Positions 1 through 5,516 of a stretch of 6,739 bases of DNA are shown piece after piece. Each line of letters begins with the position of its first letter. Positions within the stretch are counted from its first letter, which is position 1. The position numbers and the translations under genes were made by a program. Under the pieces are notes generated by a model. That model was not told where the DNA came from and searched no databases. It saw only the letters and a program-made list of their open reading frames with translations. The DNA lies in assembly GCA_003156615.1 (NCBI GenBank), contig PMHI01000082.1, positions 293 through 7,031 of the forward strand. The letters run 5' to 3'. The stretch is from Acidobacteriaceae bacterium. Its GTDB lineage: Bacteria; Acidobacteriota; Terriglobia; Terriglobales; SbA1.

Positions 1-101
1 CTCTGCGACCGCCACCATCCCTAAACTGCAGCAATCCAAAACGGCCGTACAGAATTCACCCACTCAAGCGTCGGTGCTGAATTGTGTTCCTCACCAAGTA
101 A

Positions 102-120
102 AACGGCGCGTCACGCCGTT
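102..120. promoter_or_regulatory. Inverted repeat upstream of first amidohydrolase (possible operator)
   Basis: Arms AACGGCG (102-108) and CGCCGTT (114-120) are perfect reverse complements separated by 5 bases. The repeat sits about 70 bp before the start codon at 190. A TACAAT hexamer at 135-140 could be a -10 box, which would place this repeat over the -35 region. No good -35 hexamer is visible there, which would fit an activator- or repressor-controlled promoter. The regulatory role is inference from position and symmetry. Confidence 0.3.
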
Positions 121-189
121 AGATAGCGCTGAGGTACAATTCTGGCTTCCTGCCGATTCTCGTAGGTCGGTCTTGCGAGGTATAGAGAA

Positions 190-1641
190 ATGCGTCTCTT
201 TTTCCTGTTTGGGTCATTGCTCGTCGCCGCGATCACCGTTGCGCAAACACAGAAGCCGAGCGGCGTTGCGGACTTCATAAGCGTTGATGCACCAGTCTTC
301 GTGCTCGATCATGTCCGAGTGATCGATGGAACGGGGGCGCCGCCGAAGGAAGAACAAGCCGTTGCGATCGCGAACGGAAAAATACAATTCATCGGCTCGG
401 AGGCGTCCCGCCAAATCCCTCAGGGGGCGCAACGAATTGAGCGTTCTGGCTATACCGTTATCCCCGGTATCGTTGGAATGCACAACCATCTCTACTACAC
501 CGATTCCTATGCCTTGCAAGTTGTCAGCGGAAAGCTTGGCGAGCCGGGATTATTCATTGCGGAGATTCCTTACACGGCGCCGCGACTCTATCTGGCGGCT
601 GGCGTGACCACAATGCGCACCACGGGGAGCCTGGAGCCTTACACCGACTTGAAGGTCAAGAGTCGAATTGACGCGAACCTGATGCCAGGGCCGAGTATTG
701 ACGTCACCGCACCATACCTGGAAGGCGCGCCGACCCGATTCGCGCAGATGCATGAACTGACCGGACCGGACGATGCGAAACGCATGGTGGACTACTGGGC
801 GGCAGAAGGCATGACGTCGTACAAAGCGTATATGAACATCACGCGCGAAGAGCTGGGGGTGGCGATCCAGCAAGCGCACGCGCACAAGCTGAAACTGACA
901 GGTCATCTCTGTTCCGTGACCTGGCCGGAGGCGATAGCCCTTGGAATCGATGATTTGGAGCATGGCCCGGTGTTTACGGACACCGAATTCGTCACAGACA
1001 AGAAGCCCGACGTTTGCCCCGCGAGTGGTGGCAGCAGCAGTTGGGCCAAACAGGACGTGAACGGAGCGCAGGTGCAGGAAATGATCCGCAATCTCGTATC
1101 ACATCACGTCGCGGTGACTTCGACGCTGCCGGTGTTTGAAGCCGGTGCACCGGGGCGGCCGGCGTTGCAGCCGCGCACGTTGGATGCGATGTCCGCAGAA
1201 TCGGCGCAAAGCTACCTCACCGCTCGTGCAAGAGTGGCTTTGGATTCACCGATGACGGCTCTGCTGCGCAAAGAGATGGATTTTGAGGTGGCATTCGTCA
1301 AGGCGGGAGGCTTGCTGCTCTCCGGCCCTGATCCCACCGGAAACGGTGGCGTGCTGCCGGGTTTCGGCGATCAGCGCGAAATAGAGCTGCTCGTGGAAGC
1401 CGGGTTCACTCCCGTGGAAGCAATTCAGGTCGCCACGCAGAATGGTGCCTTATATCTCGGCCAGCAAGATCGAATTGGAACCCTCGCGCCTGGCAAACAG
1501 GCAGATCTGGTTTTGATCAAAGGCGATCCCTCAAAACGAATTGACGAGATCGAGAACGTCGAGACTGTGTTTAAGGCCGGGATTGGCTATGATTCCAAGA
1601 AGTTGATCGATAGCGTGCGAGGACAGGTCGGAATTCGTTAG
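190..1641 (+). CDS. Secreted amidohydrolase (metal-dependent hydrolase, imidazolonepropionase/prolidase-like)
   Basis: This 483-residue protein belongs to the amidohydrolase superfamily, metal-dependent TIM-barrel enzymes that hydrolyse amide or related bonds. Residues 1-19 form a signal peptide (MRLFFLFGSLLVAAITVAQ), so it is probably exported. A small beta domain (about 37-95, with VIDGTGAPP and IANGKIQFIG) precedes the barrel. Visible ligands are H98 and H100 in GMHNH, K212 in SYKAY (position of the carbamylated lysine in related enzymes), H239 in TGHL, H258 in LEHG and D381 in SGPDP. The closing segment LAPGKQADLVLIKGDP is typical of the superfamily. The start is supported by GAGG at 177-180, nine bases upstream. 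Related enzymes include dipeptidases, prolidase-like enzymes and imidazolonepropionases; the substrate cannot be told from sequence. It resembles the gene at 3477-4913 but is not a close duplicate. Confidence 0.9.
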   Translation: MRLFFLFGSLLVAAITVAQTQKPSGVADFISVDAPVFVLDHVRVIDGTGAPPKEEQAVAIANGKIQFIGSEASRQIPQGAQRIERSGYTVIPGIVGMHNHLYYTDSYALQVVSGKLGEPGLFIAEIPYTAPRLYLAAGVTTMRTTGSLEPYTDLKVKSRIDANLMPGPSIDVTAPYLEGAPTRFAQMHELTGPDDAKRMVDYWAAEGMTSYKAYMNITREELGVAIQQAHAHKLKLTGHLCSVTWPEAIALGIDDLEHGPVFTDTEFVTDKKPDVCPASGGSSSWAKQDVNGAQVQEMIRNLVSHHVAVTSTLPVFEAGAPGRPALQPRTLDAMSAESAQSYLTARARVALDSPMTALLRKEMDFEVAFVKAGGLLLSGPDPTGNGGVLPGFGDQREIELLVEAGFTPVEAIQVATQNGALYLGQQDRIGTLAPGKQADLVLIKGDPSKRIDEIENVETVFKAGIGYDSKKLIDSVRGQVGIR

Positions 1642-1669
1642 AGCGTACCTGGGTATTGACGACTTGCCG

Positions 1670-2231
1670 TTACTGATCGGAAGGTTGTCCAGACTCGGGT
1701 CGTGTGGCAGCTACTAAAAGAACATCGAAGATGTCCAACAGGGGTTTGATGGCTAGTCTCTCATCCCATTCAAATTGAAGGACCAAGCCATGAAAAGCCG
1801 CGATAAGAAAGCGCGCCATAGCATCGGCATCAATTTGTCTTGCGATTTCTCCCCGGCGCTGCCCCTCGGTGAGAAGGTCTCGAAGAAGGTTGTATGGTTT
1901 TGCAAAGGTATCCCTTGCCACTTTCTGTAACGTTGAGTCGTGCTGGGCCTCCGCCCACAGTTTGGACGGTCACACGCCGTCGCATGCGCTGCTTTGGACT
2001 GTTGAGCTCGCGGAGAAAATGATCACGGATGGCCTTCAGCGACTTCGCCACGGTCGCCTGCTTCAGAGCTTCCTCGAAGAGTCTCCGTTCTTCATCGTGC
2101 CGCCGAGCTGCGATCGCAGCGATAATCTCATGCTTGCTGGAGAACAGATTATAGATAGCTCCGGCGCTTAATTCTGACTCCTGCACGATATCTCTCATCG
2201 TCGCCTTATGGAATCCAGATCGCGCACAAGT
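1670..2231 (-). pseudogene. TetR/AcrR-family transcriptional regulator, 5'-truncated and frameshifted
   Basis: On the minus strand, 2231 down to about 1964 encodes the DNA-binding part of a TetR regulator: ARSGFHKATMRDIVQESELS, then AGAIYNLFSSKHEI, which is the recognition helix and the conserved YxxFxSKxE element. The ligand-binding half continues in another frame from about 1960 to the stop at 1670 (LWAEAQHDSTLQKVARDTF, then RDLLTEGQRRGEI). The two halves join if one base is removed at the TTT run at 1961-1963, giving VQ-LWAEAQ, a normal TetR segment. The first helix (ILDAALxLF type) is absent: upstream of about 2229 the frame reads unrelated residues and contains no suitable start. The gene ends 28 bp from the convergent amidohydrolase stop. 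With both a lost N-terminus and a frameshift it is most likely dead. A sequencing error could explain the frameshift but not the missing first helix. Confidence 0.8.
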
Positions 2232-2241
2232 GCTCAGACTG

Positions 2242-2259
2242 TGGGAGACGGGTCTCCCA
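2242..2259. repeat. Perfect palindromic hairpin, 8-bp arms
   Basis: TGGGAGAC (2242-2249) and GTCTCCCA (2252-2259) are exact reverse complements with a 2-base spacer. It lies about 13 bp beyond the point where TetR homology stops. No T-run follows on either strand, so it is not a standard intrinsic terminator. It may be the subterminal structure of an inserted element, or an operator. Confidence 0.5.
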
Positions 2260-2267
2260 GGGTGACG

Positions 2268-2293
2268 GGGGCTCGCTTCAAAACGTGAGCCCC
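2268..2293. repeat. Second GC-rich hairpin next to the first
   Basis: GGGGCTC (2268-2274) pairs with GAGCCCC (2287-2293). The stem extends inward by a G-U and a C-G pair (2275/2286, 2276/2285), leaving an 8-base loop TTCAAAAC. It starts 9 bp after the first hairpin ends. There is no poly-T tail on the + side, so a terminator role is uncertain. Confidence 0.5.
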
Positions 2294-2411
2294 TGATCAG
2301 CTTATTGGCACAGCGGGAGAGGCGTACAAGGGAATGTACCCCAGCAAGGCCATGGTCAACAGTGCAGGCGGCGGAGCCGCACTTACCGTCCGCGATTTAA
2401 CACCAATCTGA
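2289..2411 (+). pseudogene. Possible C-terminal relic of an unidentified protein
   Basis: After an in-frame stop at 2286, the frame starting at 2289 is open for 40 codons to a TGA at 2409-2411. It reads APDQLIGTAGEAYKGMYPSK followed by AMVNSAGGGAALTVRDLTPI. The composition (glycine/alanine-rich turn, then a beta-like LTVRDL end) looks like a genuine protein tail rather than random translation, but I do not recognise the family. No start codon with a ribosome-binding site precedes it. An open stretch of 40 codons can also arise by chance at this GC content, so this is a weak call. Confidence 0.25.
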
Positions 2412-2473
2412 AGGGGTTCAGCTGCGATTTAAGTGTCGGAAATTGCCCTACTCGGGTTAAATCCGCGATTTGA
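2389..2473. repeat. Three CGATTT(A/G)A motif copies with an internal palindrome
   Basis: TCCGCGATTTAA at 2389-2400, CTGCGATTTAA at 2422-2432 and TCCGCGATTTGA at 2462-2473 are near-identical. The third copy is the right half of an imperfect palindrome, TTAAATCCGCGATTTGA at 2457-2473 (6 of 7 arm positions match). GATTTAA (2426-2432) and TTAAATC (2457-2463) are also inverted relative to each other across 24 bp. Arrays of short direct and inverted copies like this occur at recombinase- or transposase-binding ends, but no matching recombinase gene is present. The first copy overlaps the possible C-terminal relic. The role is unproven. Confidence 0.4.
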
Positions 2474-2492
2474 GTACAGCGCGACAGCAGCC

Positions 2493-2521
2493 TTGACACG
2501 CGGACCTAAACGGATGGTGTT
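2493..2521 (+). promoter_or_regulatory. Weak promoter candidate upstream of the membrane protein
   Basis: A consensus -35 hexamer TTGACA occurs at 2493-2498, 80 bp before the start codon at 2578. At the normal 17-bp spacing the -10 position (2516-2521) reads GGTGTT, a poor match. Only the -35 is convincing. Confidence 0.2.
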
Positions 2522-2577
2522 CCACTATTCCGGGGCAGATAGAGAACTACGCAAGAGTTTCCCACGTAATAAGCAAC

Positions 2578-3066
2578 ATGAGACAAAACCCCAACAGCGC
2601 ATTCCGCTGGCAACAGGCGGCCGTGTTGATAGGCACAGCACTCTTCCTTCTCGCCTTGGCTGGCTCGGCCATTCTCGATCCTCGCCTTCGTCTTCTGCAC
2701 GCGTTGCAGGCGTTGATCTATGTCGCGATCCTCATGCTCACTCGGCGCAACAGTCCTTGGGGGTTCGGCATCGGTACTATCGTGCCGGCAGCATGGAACT
2801 GCATGAATCTGTACCTAACCCACCTCATGCAGACCGGGACCGAGCAGCTTTGGTCTCTTCTCCGTACAGGCCATGCCAGCCGGCTCGTTCCCATCACGGT
2901 GGCCGTCGGCGGCCTCGGGCATTTCATTCTCATACTTGCTTGCCTCGTCGGCTTTCTGCGATTGAGGCCCGGCCTCAATCAGTGGTTGCGGTTCATTGCG
3001 GGAGGAGTGCTGGCGATGGCCTACCTCGCTCTTATCGTCCGTCTGACAATTGGCCACGGCGTCTAG
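2578..3066 (+). CDS. Small hypothetical integral membrane protein
   Basis: I do not recognise the family of this 162-residue protein. It is clearly membrane-embedded, with hydrophobic segments at about 13-33, 38-56, 62-80, 103-127 and 136-157, giving roughly five helices joined by short basic loops (MLTRRNSP, FLRLRPG). No enzymatic or transporter motif is visible. The ATG at 2578 is the first start after an in-frame TGA at 2494; no strong ribosome-binding site precedes it. A longer overlapping frame (2433-3101) on the same strand gives arginine-, proline- and serine-rich sequence and is a poorer candidate. The gene stands alone between the hairpin/repeat region and the miniature transposon, so it may be cargo of an inserted segment or a surviving resident gene. 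Confidence 0.65.
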   Translation: MRQNPNSAFRWQQAAVLIGTALFLLALAGSAILDPRLRLLHALQALIYVAILMLTRRNSPWGFGIGTIVPAAWNCMNLYLTHLMQTGTEQLWSLLRTGHASRLVPITVAVGGLGHFILILACLVGFLRLRPGLNQWLRFIAGGVLAMAYLALIVRLTIGHGV

Positions 3067-3115
3067 CAATAGAGCGGTCAGTCCAAGCCTCAGCCCTGTA
3101 GGTTAGGGCGCTATG

Positions 3116-3147
3116 TGGCGTAAATCTTTGCTCGCTATTTGGCGTAA
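3116..3147 (+). repeat. Left terminal inverted repeat of the miniature transposon
   Basis: A 32-bp arm, identical to the reverse complement of 3300-3331. It contains two copies of ATTTGGCGTAA-type units, the outer one with G in place of T at 3115. The truncated transposase frame ends inside this arm, at the TAG read from 3137 to 3135. Confidence 0.85.
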
Positions 3148-3290
3148 CAGCCAAAAAAGTTGCGCCGTCCGAAAGGGAACTCCCGCGTCTGCCGCGACGA
3201 TCGATGCTGCTCAAGGTGTGGTTCAATCAGCCGGAAGCGTGATAACGCAATATCCCGAGTCTCCGCCGACAACTCCGCCAGCTCCTGCAT
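3135..3290 (-). pseudogene. Transposase N-terminal fragment inside the miniature transposon
   Basis: On the minus strand an ATG at 3290 opens a 51-codon frame ending with TAG inside the left inverted repeat. Residues 1-30 (MQELAELSAETRDIALSRFR, then LIEPHLEQHR) resemble the start of Mu/TnsB-like or integrase-type DDE transposases, where a segment of the form LSxEARxxALxRFxLLxPHLE precedes a helix-turn-helix. The expected helix-turn-helix and the whole catalytic domain are missing; the sequence jumps to SSRQTREFPFGRRNFFGCYA, whose last residues come from the inverted repeat. This fits an internal deletion of the parent element. The family match is from memory of the motif, not a search. Confidence 0.55.
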
Positions 3291-3299
3291 ACCCAAGCT

Positions 3300-3331
3300 T
3301 TACGCCAAATAGCGAGCAAAGATTTACGCCA
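3300..3331 (-). repeat. Right terminal inverted repeat of the miniature transposon
   Basis: A 32-bp arm, identical to the reverse complement of 3116-3147, with TTACGCCAAAT at 3300-3310 and again at 3324-3334. It lies 9 bp upstream of the transposase fragment start (3290), so this is the 5' end of the parent element. The adjoining 3336-3476 contains nothing I can identify. Confidence 0.85.
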
Positions 3332-3476
3332 AATAATTCCCAAAACAACACCTTAGCGTACATGAATTTAAGTTTCGCGATGAACACCATCATCGGCTCG
3401 CTTTAGGCAGTCCATTCTATTCTTGCCGCACCCTGTGCAGTTGCCGTTCCAGTACTCAGCAGGCCGAGGAAGCTGA

Positions 3477-4913
3477 TTACTGCTGCCGCTTCGCGGCCTC
3501 GACAACATGCATCAGGATCTGATTGAGCGCCGCACCATCAAGAAACTGGCCGTTCGCGACCACCATGCTGATTTTTCGGGTGTTCCGTATGTCTTCGAGC
3601 GGGTTTGCGCTCAGTAAGACCATATCCGCGACCTTGCCGGTTTCGACCGAACCAAGGCTCGCTTCCATCCCAAGAAATCTCGCCGGGTTGCTGGTCGCCG
3701 TCTGAAGCGACTCCATGGGTGTGAAACCGGCCTCGACAAAATTGGCGAGTTCGTCGTGTAAGCTGAAGCCCGGCATGATGTAAATGCCCGGGGCGGTGTC
3801 CGTTCCGGCCATGAACAGCACTCCGGCGCGGTGCATTGCGCCGACCATTTGCAGATTCTCGGCGAAATACTCCTGGCGTAGCGTCAGCGGATCGCGTAGA
3901 AGATCGGGCATCATCTCATCGCTGAAGCGCCGCCAGGTTACATCGCGCCAGTAAGCAGGAACGTACTTGTCGAGTGGGTCGTGCTTCAGGTCGCGCTGGT
4001 CGAGAAATGTTCCGCCACGTTGCCAAGCCAGCGTAGGTACCTGCCAGGTCTGGTTCTGCGCGAGCAGTGTGATAAGCGAGTCGCATCTTTGCCGGTCCTG
4101 TGTGGTTAGCAGCAGTTTCAGGCTGCCTTCGCCCTTGATGAATCTGTCCTCGTCAGTAGAACAGCCTTCGAAGATGCCCATCAGGTGCTCGATACTCTTC
4201 TGCCCCGCTTCGACAACTTCCCGAATGCGAACCTTATCAGGAACATGGCCGACGATGGGCAAGCCCTGCTTGTGCGCTTCCGCGGCAGCGGCTAGGTAGG
4301 CGTCGCGCGAAATGACAGACTGGACCTTGATGAAGTCCACGCCTTGCGCTTTGAGCGAGTCCACGGCAGCAACCGCACTGGCCGGAGTGTTAATAGCGAT
4401 AGAACTGGGGAAGCGCAATTTTCCATTCGGTAGATACGCGTCCAGCATGGGGCCAGAGATGACCATGCGCGGGCCGACGATTCGGCCGGACGCGATCTCT
4501 TGGCGCCACTCCACGAGAACCGGAATGTCTCCTCCCATATCGCGCACGCCAGTGACACCGTTGGCGATAAAAAGCGGCAGGATAATGTCGCGTCCGCCGG
4601 GGAACCAATCACCGAAGGCGGAGTGCACATGCATGTCCCAAAGCCCGGGGATAAGATATTGACCAGTGGCATCGATGACCCGCGCGTTCTTGGGCAACAG
4701 GAATTTCTCCGTATCAGAAACAGAGGTGATGCGATCGCCGGTGATGACAACTGTCTTATTTCTCTGAACCGATGACGTCCCCGGATTGATGATGGTCACG
4801 TGCATGATCACAGTCGGGTCTGGTGCAGGGTTGTATTGAGCAGTGCTGACCGGCGTTAGTAGCAGATAGGACGCAATCACGACTGAAAGGCAGAGGGTAG
4901 TAGGGATGCGCAT
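3477..4913 (-). CDS. Secreted amidohydrolase (second, divergent copy)
   Basis: This 478-residue amidohydrolase-superfamily enzyme has a signal peptide at residues 1-25 (ending TPVSTA, before QYN). The metal site is complete: H95 and H97 in WDMHVH, K196 in DFIKVQS, H223 in VGHV, H243 in IEHL and D372 in AGTDT. A central loop (about 250-350, rich in Trp, Arg and Asp) probably shapes the substrate pocket. The C-terminal segment NFVEAGFTPMESLQTATSNP, then TGKVADMVLL, matches the protein encoded at 190-1641: over the 44 residues from AGFTP onward I count 21 identities. The frame stays open upstream to an ATG at 5099, but that extension is Ser/Pro/Arg-rich and would bury the signal peptide, so I chose 4913; an ATG at 4946 is possible. 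Neither start has a good ribosome-binding site. The substrate is unknown; peptide-like amides are the family's usual targets. Confidence 0.88.
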   Translation of the reverse strand: MRIPTTLCLSVVIASYLLLTPVSTAQYNPAPDPTVIMHVTIINPGTSSVQRNKTVVITGDRITSVSDTEKFLLPKNARVIDATGQYLIPGLWDMHVHSAFGDWFPGGRDIILPLFIANGVTGVRDMGGDIPVLVEWRQEIASGRIVGPRMVISGPMLDAYLPNGKLRFPSSIAINTPASAVAAVDSLKAQGVDFIKVQSVISRDAYLAAAAEAHKQGLPIVGHVPDKVRIREVVEAGQKSIEHLMGIFEGCSTDEDRFIKGEGSLKLLLTTQDRQRCDSLITLLAQNQTWQVPTLAWQRGGTFLDQRDLKHDPLDKYVPAYWRDVTWRRFSDEMMPDLLRDPLTLRQEYFAENLQMVGAMHRAGVLFMAGTDTAPGIYIMPGFSLHDELANFVEAGFTPMESLQTATSNPARFLGMEASLGSVETGKVADMVLLSANPLEDIRNTRKISMVVANGQFLDGAALNQILMHVVEAAKRQQ

Positions 4914-5064
4914 CGCCCAGAGAGTACTACGAAAACTCGAAAACATGAAAACAGATGGACCATCCGGAGACGGTGTGCGTTCCGAGTCGAGCCGTCCAGC
5001 TCCCGGAGAGTCGGCAAGCCGCCAAGTGGCTAGCATAGAACTAGCTGTGTCTCTTGTGCGCTCA

Positions 5065-5265
5065 CTATTTTGTGGGCTCGTACCGCCGGAGCAGGCCACG
5101 CGCTCGCCGTCCCTGCCCTACGTACTCCTGTTGGCATAACAACCGCTCCACCCAACCGTGAATCTCTTCCCGTTGGCTGGCCTCGAACCGAACTTCTTTC
5201 GCGGCCGAAAGAAACTGCTCAATCTGCTGCAAACTTAATTTCTCTGTTTCGTGCACACTGATCAT
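5065..5265 (-). pseudogene. Transposase/integrase N-terminal remnant
   Basis: An ATG at 5265 on the minus strand opens 66 codons: MISVHETEKLSLQQIEQFLS, then AAKEVRFEASQREEIHGWVE and LLCQQEYVGQGRRARGLLRR. This resembles the N-terminus of a family of insertion-sequence integrases/transposases, where RGLLRRYLEKMTGLSRAQVT would normally follow and lead to the DDE catalytic domain. Here the homology stops after LLRRY and five unrelated residues (EPTK and the stop) follow, so the break is near 5080. Nothing of the catalytic domain remains in the window. It lies between the second amidohydrolase and the PKS gene. The family assignment rests on remembered motifs. Confidence 0.6.
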
Positions 5266-5289
5266 CCATCTTCAGCATGCCTTATCCCC

Positions 5290-5348
5290 TCAGGCTCATC
5301 TTGTGTTGGAAACAAGCCCCCTCCTTCAGGCTCATCTTGCATTGGAAA
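5290..5348. repeat. Pair of 23-bp direct repeats upstream of the transposase remnant
   Basis: TCAGGCTCATCTTGTGTTGG and three more bases (5290-5312) recur at 5326-5348 with two mismatches (TG to CA), a 36-bp period. They lie 25-83 bp upstream of the remnant's start codon, where the insertion sequence's 5' end should be. Repeated sites like these fit transposase-binding sites at an element end, which would then lie near 5350. On the minus strand they translate as a 12-residue repeat (QDEPEGGG/QDEPEGIR), but no credible gene carries that frame. Confidence 0.6.
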
Positions 5349-5503
5349 AGACTGGATCGGGACTTGTGCTACCGTTTGTGGTACCATGCAACCCGCGCTG
5401 GATGGCGGTTTCAGGGGCATTCTGTTGGTGGCACTTGGCTCCCAGGCGGTTATTCTCCGCTTCGTCTGGGTACTGGCGCACGGAATCCTAACCTCTCCCT
5501 CCA

Positions 5504-5508
5504 AGAGG
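5504..5508 (+). promoter_or_regulatory. Ribosome-binding site of the PKS gene
   Basis: AGAGG, within AAGAGGAA, lies eight bases before the ATG at 5517. This is the best Shine-Dalgarno match near the frame and fixes the start there rather than at the internal ATG within VIGMSG. Confidence 0.6.
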
Positions 5509-5516
5509 AACCGAAA

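Larger units (their letters stand above)
3112..3335. mobile_element. Miniature transposon (MITE-like) with 32-bp perfect terminal inverted repeats
   Basis: The 32 bases at 3116-3147 (starting TGGCGTAAATC) are the exact reverse complement of 3300-3331. Beyond one mismatch, three more outer bases also match (3112-3114 with 3333-3335). Each end contains two direct copies of an 11-bp unit, TTACGCCAAAT or its complement, spaced 24 bp apart (3300-3310 and 3324-3334 at the right end). Paired binding sites of this kind are known from transposons whose DDE transposase binds several sites per end. The ~150-bp interior holds only a transposase N-terminal fragment on the minus strand, so the element appears to be an internally deleted, non-autonomous copy. 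Besides a possible TA dinucleotide, I see no clear target-site duplication. Confidence 0.8.

Noticed and set aside
74..280. Plus-strand open frame of 68 codons at the left edge
   Set aside because: It overlaps the amidohydrolase start out of frame and has no family resemblance; a tail of an upstream gene cannot be shown.
2242..2293. Intrinsic terminators
   Set aside because: The stems are strong but no T-tract follows in either direction and no intact gene ends there.
2433..3101. Plus-strand open frame of 222 codons
   Set aside because: It overlaps the hydrophobic 162-residue protein in another frame and reads Arg/Ser/Pro/His-rich, typical of a shadow frame.
3112..3335. CRISPR array or recombinase-in-trio end
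   Set aside because: There are only two repeat units per end, arranged as inverted termini, not a spacer array; the interior transposase fragment is DDE-like rather than tyrosine recombinase.
3113..3406. Plus-strand open frame of 97 codons across the miniature transposon
   Set aside because: It begins and runs through the inverted repeats (giving a repeated TPNSEQRFTPN pattern); the minus-strand transposase fragment explains the interior better.
4914..5099. N-terminal extension of the second amidohydrolase
   Set aside because: The added 62 residues are low-quality sequence, would displace the signal peptide inward, and run into the transposase remnant.
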